From the NCBI RefSeq assembly GCF_000004075.3, contig NC_026656.2:19106607-19170606 (forward strand): a DNA stretch of 64,000 bases. The letters are read 5' to 3'. This document shows, piece after piece, positions 1 through 16,500 of this stretch (its first letter is position 1; each line of letters opens with the position of its first letter). The notes beneath the pieces are model-generated. The model did not search any database. It saw nothing but the letters and a program-made list of their open reading frames with translations, and was not told where the DNA came from. The stretch is from Cucumis sativus. Taxonomy: Eukaryota; Streptophyta; Magnoliopsida; Cucurbitales; Cucurbitaceae. Position numbers and translations under genes: made by a program.

Positions 1-1228
1 AATTTGCAATTTTATTAGTACCTCGTCCAAGAAGGCTCCTGGGAGAGTGCAAGATTTTATATTTTTATCTGTAGGAGGCTAAGGAAATATTAGGGCAATA
101 AATAATACTCACAATCATAGAAGGCAAAAGTAATATTGTTGTCAGTATAATGAATTTGTGAAATATGGATCTGTTGATCATCTTCCCCAAAGCGTTCAAC
201 AGGATCTTAAAACATTGGCATGGCTGCAGAGTTAACAACTAAAGTGGACACTAGATAGGAAGCGGGAGAGGGTTCCTGGTGACAAATTCCTCTTGAAGTG
301 TGGATCTTGCTTTCTAGGGCCCTTGTGGACTAGTAGTTGACCGAAGATAGCTATCACCTGATCTAACTTCTCCCTTTGTTACCAAATCCTTTTTTGTTTA
401 TGATAGCATTCAATCAGTTCCTTTCACTCTTTTTTTATTAACCTTGATCAAGTTTTAGAACAAAACCTATTTTTTCCATTCACCTCTTATTTATAGTAAC
501 ATGGATTTTCATCAGAGAGAATCTTCCAATAAAGGCTATTTGGAACGCGTGAAGTGAATCAATCTATGTTTTTTTAGCTTTTTGTTGCAAGTTTTATGTT
601 TCTTTTGATGCAGTTTATATTCTTTGTGGCATGTTCCGATTATGGAAAGCTTTTTGTAATCTCCAGAACAACTTTTCTCAACCTCTTAGTTGGACCCCCT
701 TCCTGTGGAGGGCCCTTTTTTTTAATCCACTATTTCCATAAATGACTTCCACCTGGAGAAGTCTTGAGTTCTTGTCTCCCCTTTTCAGCTTGTCAGCCCA
801 TAAATTTATAAACCACAAAAAATTATAATTGTTGTTCTGCATATTTCTTGCCGTTCTAATAACCCAACAAGAAAATTTGTTTGTGGAATTAAGTATTGTT
901 TTTGTTTAACTTCTTCCTTCTTTTGAGTTCAGTAATGCTAGGGTGGACATTTGAACATCTGTTGAGGATAAAGCCTCTACCAATTGAGTTATGCTTGGAT
1001 TTGTCCTGCAATTTTAGTTTCTTGACTTGATCTACATTTGAAACTATGAACTAATTTAACAAACATCATTAGCTCCTGTTTTCAACTTTATTTTTTTTAA
1101 TTAGGTGGGGAGGGTTTCCTCTCTTGAGAACTATTTCCGTCAAGTATGGATGAAGATGCATGTATCATAATCAGCTAATGTAGTCGGTGTTTGTTATAGA
1201 TTTTGTCTCTTTGTAAATTCTTTTGTAG
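1..1228 (+). other. Intron of the TFIIF beta gene (3' part)
   Basis: This stretch precedes the first visible TFIIF beta exon and ends in a TAG acceptor at 1226-1228. I looked for the preceding conserved block of the family (the part leading to a SESNQ-like motif) and did not find it, so the intron is probably at least 1.2 kb. No other coding sequence was recognised in it. Confidence 0.6.
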
Positions 1229-2184
1229 GCAAGGTGTCAATGGAAGGGAAAGTGGAACATAAATTTGATATGAAGCCTCACAGTGAAAATCTTGAAATGT
1301 ACGGGAAATTGTGCCGTGAAAGGACAAACAAGTCCATGGTTAAGAATAGACAAATTCAAGTACATCATCAAGAGCCCTTTTACTTTTATCTAATACTTTA
1401 CTTTCCTTAAGTCCCACTACTCCATGTTTGCAATTGATTTTACATTTCACAATTTTCTCATGTATTGATAAGGTGATAGACAATGACCGCGGTGTGCATA
1501 TGAGGCCTATGCCTGGCATGGTTGGTTTGATCAGTTCAACTTCAAAGGTATATCTTTTCTCACCGTTTTCTTTCATCATTCTTGAACTCTTGTGGCAGTA
1601 TGATTCTATAATCAATCATTTATTGCAGGAAAAGAAGAAGGTGGCGCCAGTTAAACAATCAGACGTGAAAAGAACTAGAAGAGATCGTGGGGAACTAGAA
1701 GATATAATGTTCAAGCTATTTGAAAGACAACCAAATTGGGCCCTAAAGCAACTAGTCCAAGAAACTGATCAACCTGCTGTATGTCTACTGATCGCTTCCT
1801 CATTTATCAACGATTTTTGAAAATATTACTCTTCTTTTCTGTTTCTCTGAAACTGTTGCTAGAGAAGATATTGAATGAGAAGATATAATTTATAGAACTC
1901 TCCCGACATACACAACACTAGACACTATACAGCCTTCCCTTCTCTATAACTCTAAAGTTCATCAGAGACCCATACACCCTAGAGATCATAAATTGTTTTG
2001 GCTGTCTGTTGCCCGTGTACATAATAATTATTTTTGGTTTGATTTATGTTCCTTATCTTTGCAGCAATTCTTGAAAGAGATACTAAATGAGCTCTGTGTC
2101 TACAACAAGAGAGGGACTAATCAAGGAACGTACGAGCTTAAGCCCGAATACAAGAAATCTGTTGAGGACACCGGTGGAGAGTAG
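1229..2184 (+). CDS. RAP30: Transcription initiation factor IIF subunit beta (RAP30), 3' exons only
   Basis: This is the small subunit of TFIIF, which binds RNA polymerase II and helps load it at promoters in the nucleus. Four exons are visible: 1229-1359, 1473-1547, 1629-1778 and 2065-2184 (TAG at 2182-2184), all with GT-AG borders and consistent phase. They encode about 157 residues, the C-terminal 60% of a protein usually about 250-260 residues long. Visible hallmarks are GKVEHKFDMKPH in the first exon, RPMPGMVGLI in the second, and the C-terminal winged-helix DNA-binding domain starting at RTRRDRGELEDIMFKLFERQ and running through LKQLVQETDQP and LKEILNELCVYN. The first visible exon starts with a split codon, so upstream exons lie outside the window. 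I see no stop or frameshift. Family assignment is firm; the choice among plant TFIIF beta paralogues is not possible here. Confidence 0.93.
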
Positions 2185-2996
2185 GTTAGTTTTTGACTGT
2201 ATCATTATATAGATTCCCTTTTCTTGGGGTAAGGAAATGGTCAGAAATAAATCTGCTAATTTAAGAGGGGAAAAAATATTTTGCTTTTCCTTTAGTTATA
2301 TTTTCTTGGGAGGGGAGAGATGGGAGGTTGAAAGAAGTTGGTTTAAATTAATTGCTATAGGTAGCTTTATACTGAAGTAAAACCAAATATGAAATGAAAG
2401 TTGCGGGGAGGGAGGGAGTTTTTCTTATGGCAATTACGTGCAAGATCGTCGGAAGTTACAAGATGAATTTGTATAATGAATTTTATGACCATACGAAAAT
2501 GATGGAAAACAGATTTCACAAACTTGATTTTTCATTTTGTCTTGTGTTATTCTAATTACTAGTCAAGGAAATTATTTCTGTCGTGTCTCACCGTAGTTTG
2601 CAGTGGCGAGATGATCCGGTTTTCGTTTTGATTATCTCGTAGATACTACTACTTGTATGAAATATTTAGAGTGGGTGAGTGAGAGAGATTGGTGATTACA
2701 AGTGATATTTGAAACTGAAACGAAAGAATTAATCACACAGGTTTGCTTGGCGATGGATAATGTTTAGTGTAAATAGGAAGAAATTAATGGACAATGAGTT
2801 CTTTCATGATGGCTACGTACTTTGGATTTTTATTAGTATGAGGTTGATGTATAGGGGTAGTAATTATGCACTGTTTAATTTGTCTACATTAAGGGTTGAT
2901 AAGTTGTATCAACACTTTTGAACTTTAAGAGGTATAAAAAATATCTTGAAGAAAAAGTTAGGAAAATAAGTAAAATAAATTTCAAATAAGAATGGA

Positions 2997-3112
2997 AATA
3001 AATGGCCAATGGGGCAACGTGGCAGCACAGTTGCGGTTCGGTCTGTCGCGATACCTCATTTATTTTTACTCGGTCATACTGCCCAAATAATATCTCGCAT
3101 TGCCCGTTCACT
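2997..3112 (+). repeat. Diverged duplicate of the RD19 promoter/leader
   Basis: This block aligns by eye with 3903-4015, immediately upstream of the RD19 gene. Both share GCCAAT, then ACGTGGCAGCAC, GTTGC, CGTTC-like, TCGCGATA, a TTTATTTxTACTC stretch and CCCAAAxAATATCTC, in the same order and spacing apart from small indels. No protease coding sequence follows this upstream copy. Confidence 0.75.
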
Positions 3113-3430
3113 CTTAGGTTTTGGATCATTTTTAATTTTATCTCTTGGTTACGTTTATCTTGATTTCAATTTAATTTCTTCTATCTCAACTTTAACATTT
3201 TTGTTTTGGTTTCAATTTAATCTAGATTAAAGATTTACTTTTAACTTTGAGTTTACTGAATAATCATTACTGATGCATAATGCATATATATTTCTTTTTA
3301 AAATGCTAATAGGATTGAATTGATATTAATTTAAAAATCAAGCTGTATGTGATTACATTTAAGTCTTATTTACTTCTACATTCGTACTAACATATGGGGT
3401 CAACGTTCAAATTCGATAAAAAGTTGCAAT

Positions 3431-3530
3431 TCAATTGACGAGTAGAGTATAATTAATTCAATTGCATTGAAAAATATATGTCAATTGACGAGTAGAGTAT
3501 AATTAATCCAAATGTATTTGAAAAATATAC
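3431..3530 (+). repeat. 50-bp tandem repeat, two copies
   Basis: The unit beginning TCAATTGACGAGTAGAGTAT occurs at 3431 and again at 3481. The first 27 bases of the two copies are identical and the rest diverges slightly. It lies between the two RD19 promoter copies. Confidence 0.85.
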
Positions 3531-3902
3531 TATATATTTACTATTATTATTGTCATTATGGTTTGACCGATAAAAATAAATGTAATAAAAAATTTGACCA
3601 AATACATAGTTTTAGCAGGATAAAAACGATACAATTACAAATTACATTCAATTCATAATTTATGAATTTAAATTAATTAAATTTCATTATGTTTTTATTA
3701 CTATTAAAATTAATTAAAAAAGTTTTCACAGCAGAGTTATTTTAAATCAATTAAAAGGTTTCTTCGTCCAATAAATCTGACTATATTCAATCCTTCCAAA
3801 ACAGCTCCTAAGAATAACTAAAATTAATTTCTATTTCAATTAACCCTCTCTATTTTATAACTAAACTAAACATCGACGTTACAGTTTCTTCGACGCTCAC
3901 GG

Positions 3903-4038
3903 AACTTGGCCAATCCAGAACTGAAACGTGGCAGCACCGTTGCCGTTCACTCCATCGCGATATTTCTCTATTTATTTATACTCAATTCATTACCGCCCAA
4001 AAATATCTCATATCTCCCTTCCGTCTCTCACTGTCTCA
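3903..4038 (+). promoter_or_regulatory. Core promoter and 5' leader of the RD19-like protease
   Basis: A CCAAT box (3910-3914) is followed by ACGTGGC (3926-3932), a G-box/ABRE-type core. A TATA-like TTTATTTATA lies at 3971-3980, and a pyrimidine-rich leader runs up to the ATG at 4039. ABRE-type cores are typical of ABA- and drought-responsive genes, which fits the known dehydration induction of Arabidopsis RD19. The actual start site is inferred, not seen. Confidence 0.5.
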
Positions 4039-8050
<4,012 letters not shown>

Positions 8051-8898
8051 GCCATCGCCTAGTGCCGTTCCGTTCTATTAAGGTAACTTTGTAATTATGT
8101 GTCTATATATTATATGGGGAATGCATGGGTTATTTATTATTACTCCAAGTGCTATGGAATTATTGTTCATTCTCTAATTGGCTGATAGCTATTGTTGTAT
8201 AATTTGTATGTTGAAATAATGTTGCAGTCTATAGGGAATTTGGGTACTAGAAATGCATGCACTCACATTGATCTTATCCTGTGTGATTGTCATGTATGTG
8301 TTGCATTGGCTTGTGCATGTTAGTGTTAGTGTTGTACTTTCAGTTTCAAGTATATATATATTCATATATAATTGAATTTTCCAAGGCTTCATTTGATTTT
8401 TTTTTCTTTTCTGTTTTTAAAATTTATGTTTTTTATCTTTTAAATTTCTAATCATAGCTTTCGTTAAATATATATATTTGAATTTTTAGTGGATACAAAA
8501 TTGATTGTAAATAAAAAAATAAAAAATATTTATAAAATATAGCAAAATTATTATTTCTATTAATCATATGAATTTTACTATATTTTAATTTATTTACTAT
8601 ATTTAAAAATATTTAAAAATATACTTTTTAGTTTTAGAAATAAAAAATAAAAAACCAAAAAGTTATTAAACTAAAACCCTAAGATGATGGTTTAAATTTG
8701 TTAGGATTAGTTCCGTGTGAAATTTTGATAAGATTTTTCCTCTTCTTTCTGGTACTAGAAGTCTCGATACAATACTACGTGATAAAACCAAATATATTGA
8801 ACCTATACTGACCAAATAGATGAAAATAATAAAATCTATCCAACATGGATTTCCTACCTTCGTACACCGTTGGATTTTCGTTTGGGATATTAACGGAA

Positions 8899-8907
<9 letters not shown>

Positions 8908-8946
<39 letters not shown>

Positions 8947-8970
8947 TATATATATATAATATAATATAAC
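8908..8970. repeat. AT-rich microsatellite, (AT)n
   Basis: A long (AT)n run follows an A tract and then continues as imperfect TATATA/TAATATAA sequence. Confidence 0.9.
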
Positions 8971-9008
8971 ATAGTATAGGGATAGAGAGAACTTTATAAT
9001 CAACTACC

Positions 9009-9184
9009 TATAACATTTTTAAAAAAATTACAAATATAGAAAAACTTGTCAAAATTCTATCAATAATAGAAGAAGTCTTATAATCAATAACCCATATTGT
9101 AAATATTAATATATGATTGATAGATTATTCATGTCCATCAACGATAATTTTTGTTATATTTATATTTTTTTAAATATTGTTATA
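9009..9184 (+). mobile_element. MITE-like element with terminal inverted repeats
   Basis: The left end TATAACATTTTTAAAAAAAT and the reverse complement of the right end (TATAACAATATTTAAAAAAA) match closely over about 35 bases. The interior carries TTCTATCAATAATAG and ACCCATATTGTAAATATT, which correspond to TTCTATCAATGATAC and GACCATGTTGCAAATATT of the element at 9711-9890, in the same orientation. At about 176 bp and with no coding capacity it looks like a non-autonomous DNA element; superfamily unknown. Confidence 0.6.
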
Positions 9185-9710
9185 TCTTTCATTTCTTTTT
9201 AAGTCATCAATTATAATTATCTTATAATATAATTAATTAATAAACATCAATTCCTTAATTTTAATTATTTATTAGATACGACTATATTATTACTCAAGGT
9301 TTAAAAATTTCAAATAATACAATTTCGACTAGTACTTTATGTGATTTATCCATTTAATACAAATATTTACTATTTTAATTATTTATATTATTTAACTATT
9401 TTAATAATTAAATTAAATCTAGTTAATTAACGTTTAATATAAAAATATTAAATTATTTTAAGAAAATTATTATAGATGGCACGATGTTAAATTTATTTAT
9501 CAAATAAATAAAATTTTAGATTCTATCTATATAACAAAACTCTATTGAAATGTCTATTAGTATATTTGAAATTTGTTATATTGTATAAATTTTTTTTTTC
9601 ATTTTGCTATTTTTTAAAATATTTCTATTTTATCATGCATGCATAAATAAATTTTTAATAATATGCTTGAAATAGTTGCAAATTTAGCAATTAAATTCAA
9701 ATTAATTAAG

Positions 9711-9890
9711 TATATAGCACAATTTTAAAAAATTTATAAATATAGCAAAATTTGTCAAATTCTATCAATGATACAAGTTTATAACTGATAGACCATGTTG
9801 CAAATATTGGTTTATCACTGATATACCATATGAAGTCTATTAGTGATAGTTTTGCTATATTTGCAATTCTTTCTAAAATGCTGTTATATA
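9711..9890 (+). mobile_element. MITE-like element with terminal inverted repeats (second copy)
   Basis: The left arm 9711-9750 ends in ATAAATATAGCAAAA; the right arm 9850-9890 begins TTTTGCTATATTTGCAA and ends GCTGTTATATA, forming imperfect inverted repeats of about 40 bases. Interior motifs CTATCAATGATA, TATCACTGATA and CTATTAGTGATAG add further dyad symmetry, so the whole 180 bp could fold into a hairpin. It is related to 9009-9184. Confidence 0.65.
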
Positions 9891-10158
9891 TTTAATTATT
9901 ATTGTTAAAATAAATTTCTCTATATACTTCTATTAGTAGTATTAATCGACCATCGTACTTCTATAATTGATATAATCTAAAATTTTATTATAGTTTATTA
10001 TACTATTAAACCTAAAATCTAAACGGCCAAATTTGAACTTAAACCTTATTGAATCCTTCATAAACAAATAAACTTGATTTTGGCTAAACTTCTCTTAATT
10101 TACTTATTTATTTTAGCACATATTTTACTCATTTATCAATAACCCTTAGGCTATAGAA

Positions 10159-10253
10159 TTAATTCTAATTACGAGGAAGACTCAGTAATGAAGGTAGCAA
10201 TCCCACCGTCACGACAACTATCTTTTTTCCTTCAGTTAAAAGCAATTTGCAAC
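10159..10253 (+). repeat. Direct repeat, left copy, downstream of VHA-a
   Basis: TTAATTCTAATTACG, then AATG.AAGGTAGC.ATCCCA, GACAACT.TCTTTTTT and AAAGCAATTT.CAA occur in the same order as at 19867-19966, on the other side of the VHA-a gene. Confidence 0.75.
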
Positions 10254-10541
10254 ATAAGTAAAATTTTGCGGGTGAGTTTATTCTCAAATTTATATACCTT
10301 AGCCAATAACCTAATGTCAAACTTAGACCACGTAAATCTAAATTAAAACATCTTTATAAGCAATTCTCATTTACATATGTACTTTATATATTAACACTCG
10401 TGTGTGTATATGTGGACAAACACACTTCAGGTATATATATTAAAAAAGAGAAGGTAATAATATCAACAAAATTTGTAAATTATATAGAAACCAAAACAGT
10501 TGGAAATATGGAAGAAGGCAACTAACCTCTTGAGTTTTGTG

Positions 10542-13500
10542 TCACTCATCCTCCTCTCGAAGCAACGAAAAGGAGAAAGGGGAAAATTTGAATCCATCTC
10601 CAGCGTAGAATTTGTTCTGAAACTCCACCCAGTGGAGCCTCAAGGCGTGTAGGAATGCGCTTAGAGTTTCCATAATTAGTAGAACTCCCACAGTTGCAAA
10701 AATGAAAACAGCCATTCCTACTATTCGGATGATCAAACTATCGAACCTGCAGATATCGATTCTTCAGTTGCAATTTTTCTTTCTTTCCTTTTTTTTTGTT
10801 TCGAAATAGGGAGAAGAAAAGGTGTGGTAGAGCAGAACTAACCCCCAAGCTAAGAGTAGAACCTTGTCGTAAAATACACTCGACAACTCTGAATGCGCTA
10901 GACTGAGTGGAAGAAAAAACAAAGGTTAAATGTCAGATGGCAAGAAACATAGAAATTTGGACCTAAAAACTCCTTTGAATATTCGCAAACTACACGAATG
11001 TTTAAAGCCATTTTATAAATGGCTGGCTAATTGTCATAGAGGTAAAACGCAACACAGTGTAATTTGTACTTATCACCTCTTTAAGAAAAGATTTACGTCT
11101 ACAAATCTGACATTTCTACCGTGACATGAAATAGACATTTCAAATACTAAGCTAAAACTTTGATAACTTTTTTGCTTTTAAAAATTAAAGTTTAAAAACA
11201 TGAAAGTTCTCTTACGTTTTAGAAAACGAACCTAAATCTGAGAATTGTATTTGTTTTTAGAATCGAATGTAATTAAGATAAAAAAGAAATATGAGAATCG
11301 TCGTATGGAATTTAGAAGAAAAAGAACCTAAATTCAAAAGATAGAAAACTAAAAACAATATTGTTACAACTAATTAAGTAATTTTAAATTTAAGTAGTTG
11401 TAACTGGTCTGGTAAAGACCAACCAACAAAAGAAATCGACAGATTCCTATAATAATTAAAAGTTAATGCATCTAAATATAATATGTCAATTTAGGGTAAA
11501 GAATGATAAAATATTGTGTGTTTAATTACCTGAGGGCCCATAGACGAAGATAGGATGCTGTGTTCGAGACTGCACCAAGGACAAACTCTATGGTATGTAT
11601 AAGTTGGTGTACAAAAACCTCACTGAAATCAAACTCTTCATGGCCATGGGAACCGTGGTGTCGTTCTATTTCGTGATTGTCATCTGTACAGTGAAGTACG
11701 GAGTAGGATTGTCCTTGGTGCCTCTAGAAAAGATGAGATCCGAAATTGGGATGAATGACAAGGAAAAGTATAATAAAATAAGAGACTTAGAAAATATAAT
11801 ATCACCTACTTCTTCATTTTGTTTCTTCAAAAGAAAAGGCTTGGGAAATAACATCCATGGCACGGCAGTGAGGGCAGACAGAAGTAACAGAAGCTGGTAG
11901 TGTAAAAATGTAGTTATTTAGAGTTGATTCCAGTTCAAATAATACGAAACCTTTTTTTAAGGGCATGAAACATCAAGAGAATTGCCTGAAGGAACTTCTG
12001 TCCTGGGAAAAGCTGATTTTCACCTAGATCATCAGTAGGACTCAAGAACATATATATCATTACGTGATACAGATCAGCTTGAGATCCAGAGTACCACTTT
12101 ACAATGATGAGAAGTGAGAGGTAACCAAATAAGCTGTTCAAGAATATCATCTGGGGAACAAATTGGTACCTGAAACAATGAAACAAAATTTACAGTTGTA
12201 AAGAAAATGGAATCTTCACACTTGAAATAAAACGCCGGATTCTTGTATTAAGATATTATAAAGTGTGCCAATAGAGAAAAGATTTGACTGATTGATACAA
12301 ATGGATCCATATTAATACAACTCACCAGATGTTAATGCTTTCTCCAAAGAATTTTGCATTGAAGTAGCTCAGTATAATTCCTAGATTCATTTGAGCTACT
12401 CCCAGTAGGATAGACATCTTCATCTTCAAAGAGTTGAGAAAAGGTAACTCACTTCGCGTGCCATGCCACTTGGGATCCACACCAAATGGATATGTATCAC
12501 GAACCTTTATTAAACCAATGGAAGTAGCATCCCTGAAAAACGAGGGATGTAAGTCGTTTGCACGAAGAAAAATAGCTCAAAAGGAGTTGACTTACACTGT
12601 TTAGTACCTGCATGAAGTATCACGACAACCGTATGCAGAAGGCCCAAAAAGTTCAAATGGGACAGAAAAGAATTCATTGTAAATCAGTCCTGTGTAGATC
12701 GAAAAAAGTGCCATCATCATGATAACATAACGACCCCCAAAAGTCATTTCAACGATATCTCCAAGTTTCTGTAGTTAACAATGTCAAATAAGCTTGCATT
12801 GGGAGATAAAGGACAAGAAATCCACACTACAAGACATGGGGGTAATTACCTGGCCGGAGAATTTCTTCTCCCTTATTATAAAATATAATGTTGCCAGCAA
12901 CAGGCATATTCCATGGCCCCAATCACCAAACATTACAGCAAATAGGAAAGGGAAGGTGACAATAGTGTAGACTCCAGGATTTGCTTCCTGATACTTAGCA
13001 ACCCTGCAATTTAGTATTTACCTTAGGCATCTGCACAATAAATACATTTAGGGATATGAAAGAACTGAAAGAACTAAATCGATCAATGAGCACATTAAGT
13101 GATCTCCAGGACAAAAAGGATGCCTCTTTCAGCCAATTCACATGGAGAACTTAAAGCGAAATAATTGAAACATTCAGCATGGCAATATTTTCTGCACATG
13201 ATTATTGCTACATTCAGCATGCCAATTCAAAGGAATGATTGGAAATGTTGCCTAATCCTTACCCTTTGTTTTTCCAAACTCTTATATAATTTTTTTGCGT
13301 CGTTAGAAAAAAAATGTATGCAGTCAGACTTCTGAAATAATAGAAAGACAACTAAACTCGAATGAAAAAACTCACCCATATGCATCCACGATTTCTTGGA
13401 ACGAAGAAGTAAATTTGTTTGTGCAGAAATATGTTGGTGGCGCTTCCTTTGTATCCAAAACATGAAAGATAGCCTCGATTTGTGATTTGCTGTCGTGGGT

Positions 13501-16500
13501 TGCCTTCTGCATCACACTTTGAATCTGCTAGGAATCGGCCAAGTTAACTAAAAAGTATCTCAAATACATTTTGCTTGCACCTTCTACCATAATGATCTAG
13601 AAGAGCATGTTGATTCCAGAAATTATAACACAGAAAACAAACCTGAATTGTTGCAAAAACAGGGCACCATCCTTCACCTACAAGGCATTTCTTTGTAACA
13701 TCAACACTGAGCATATTCAAAGTGTGGTAAACAGATTTTTCCTTCTTTACCTACAAAGTCAAAGTCAAAGTAAAAAAATTCAGTAAGAGTGCAGAAATCT
13801 ACAAGCATGCAGACAGGCTACAAAAATACTTACATGAGCAAAATGAAAAGTCTAAGTCTGGGTAATGAATATTATAAAATAACACAATGTTTTTCAAAGC
13901 TCACTAAATTTCAAGGATGATTTTTGAAACAAACCAGAAGATTCCACAGCTCATATTGATGGCCAATCGTCTGCAAGAGTTGACTTCGGTGCAGTTGCCC
14001 CATATCAATGGTAATCTTCAATTCGGAGAGCTTTCTAGACACCTAAACTCATCAGAACTTACAACTATGATTAGGCGCAGCAAAAAATTAGCAATGGGAT
14101 CTTAAGTTTAAAAGTCCAAAGATGTATTTGAATAAAAGTCATAATTAATAGCCAAACGTTGATGTATTTTACCAAAAAAAATTTTTTAACTAACTTCTAA
14201 CTATGCACATCAATTCTTAAATGTGGCGTCGTTAGATTTGTAGTACTCTAAGCGGCTAGGTACCAAGTGTGGCCTAAGGGTAGCTCAAATTTGGACGATA
14301 ACTCTAGTGCACTAATGATAGAAGCAGTTGAAATCTACACTGAGTTCGAGTTTAATGTTTCTTGTGCTATAATTGCCTCCTGCTCACTGATATTTCAACC
14401 ATTAAAATATTAGCAATCTAGCCTTTTAGCTCATTTTTCAAGGATTCAGAACGTGCAGTCCCATCAGCTAGCTACCTTTGATTTTGAGAAGACTTTGTGA
14501 GTTGTTGGAATGATCCAATCCCAACAGTCAGATGTCAGGATGACATGTACACAGCGAACAAAATCTTGTGACTAGTATGTTGATGAATCCATTGCAGAAG
14601 CCCAGATGACAAGTTATTAAGTGTCAAACCTTGGTCAGCAGCTATCATGCTGCTTCCTTAGTTACCTCATGGTTAACCCATAAGTTCTACAGTAATATCC
14701 TTGGTTCCTTATTTCTAAAGAGTGATTGTTTAGTCCCCAAAGAGTTCCACAACTTAGTTTATTTTCTATAATTCATCACGTATGCTCATCTTTAGGTTTC
14801 TCGTATACTAGTCCAAGACTGACTTTCTATCAAGACTGATGAATTCTTTAAAGCCTCAATTCAATTCATTCCCCAAAATATCATATGCAGTAAATAATTA
14901 GAACAGAAATGAACATTTAAAAGCAGAATAGATAGCCGGAGACAGGGAAAGCAAGAAAACTGCAAAAAGTCCTCAAAAGCGTGTAGAATTATAGCCTCTT
15001 CACCTCAATGTTCCACAAAATACACCATCCTGCACCTTCAATTTTATACACCATTCACCACTTCAAATTCGAACTGTTAGCACTACCAACCAGACAGTGG
15101 GGGTAGAAAGAGAGAAGAAATTATGAAGGGAATAAAATACAGTAACAAACGCGGTTACCTCTGTGATCATCTGAAATTGTTTGCCCAAGTCATCAGTGAA
15201 TGGGTAACGATTTGCACCAAAAGCTTCGCATATTTTCCGAATTTTTTCCTTTGCTCTTTCTCCAGAATAAAATATGACAAACACATTTTTCTCAACCTGG
15301 AATTCAGATATGAGTTTCACAAAGGCAAGGCCATAAAGAACAATTTGTGGTAACAAATTAATTCAGGAACAATGAAAAGGAAAAAAACCAATCAGGGAAA
15401 AGGCAAATGTTCTTCCAACTACGGATTTGTTGACTGTAACCCAACGTAGCAAGAGAAAACAAATAGAATTCATCCTTTTGTGAAGCTAACTTCTGTAGCT
15501 AAGGGATTCCCGTTGCTAACCTTATCTCCAGATACAGGATCAGTAACGGAACCATCAATCACAGCTTGTCTCAGATACACATTGCCCCTAGTTGAACGAA
15601 ACAAAATCCTTTCAAAAGCCATTGACTTTTCCCTCGGAACTAGACCACTGATATATCCTAGTTTAACTTGTTTCGTTGGATCGGTTGTCATTTCCTACAA
15701 GACACAACAAAGTCCCAGCTACTACTCAAAAGAACACAAAAAATGTCCACATGATACCAAGACAACAAAAACATACTTGTTCCAATAGTAAGGGGGTGTC
15801 AATAGATCCTTCCCCGTTTTGCTGCACTTCCAGTTCTCTTTGATGAGCTGCAGCTGTCCTTTGAGCTAGATGAAAAAACTCACCAACCTGAAATCATAAA
15901 ATAGTTATAAGCCATCTTCTGCAGGCTGCAAATCACATAAATTCAAGTAATTGCCAACAAATTGACAAAATCCAAGCAGCTTTATTGATCACAGATTATA
16001 AAACGACTTCAATGTAGAAGTAAACAACATTACTAAAGAGTAAGGACTGACAGAAGTTTAGTAACTTTTTATCAATAGAAACATTCCACACCTTCTGGAG
16101 CACTAGCTTGTATTCCAATAGCTCACTATAATTGCGTTGTAACTTTTCGTTGTTGTCCTTTATCTCTAACAACTCTACTTCAAGTTCTCCAAGTTTAACC
16201 TACCAAGGTCGATGAAAGGCTACTGGATTTAAATCGTTAGAGAGAGAGAGAGATGGAAAAAATAATAAGAAGAAAAAGAATCCAACTACCTCCAAATTAT
16301 CCAGATCAAAGTCATGAGTCCCTAAAGAATATGATGATGGCGATAAACCAGCCCTTGTCATTTGCTCCCTGAAAAATCGTAGCTTCCGAGCCATTTCCCC
16401 ACATCTTTTAATCTGCTTAGTAAAAATAGCAGGCAAACAAACACCATCAAACCAAGCTTACGATATTTTGTTTACAGAGACTGCACATAACTGCTGTCAA

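Larger units (their letters stand above)
2185..4038. other. Intergenic: TFIIF beta 3' flank and RD19 promoter
   Basis: The first 700 bases look like 3'-UTR and downstream flank of the TFIIF beta gene. From about 2997 a block resembles the RD19 promoter further downstream (separate entries). A two-copy 50-bp tandem repeat follows at 3431-3530. Short open frames at 3009-3230 and 2884-3129 have no recognisable product; the first is the duplicated promoter read by chance. Confidence 0.6.
8051..10541. other. Intergenic between convergent RD19-like and VHA-a genes
   Basis: This contains both 3'-UTR regions, an AT microsatellite near 8908-8970, two related inverted-repeat elements (9009-9184 and 9711-9890) and one arm of a direct repeat whose partner lies on the far side of VHA-a (10159-10253). 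No coding sequence was recognised. Confidence 0.7.

Noticed and set aside
3009..3230. 73-codon frame with RGSTVAVRSVAI similar to a frame at 3906
   Set aside because: The peptide similarity comes from the duplicated promoter DNA, not from a conserved protein; both lie outside the protease reading frame.
13917..14105. 62-codon + strand frame inside the VHA-a locus
   Set aside because: It overlaps VHA-a exon 8 in antisense and has no recognisable domain.
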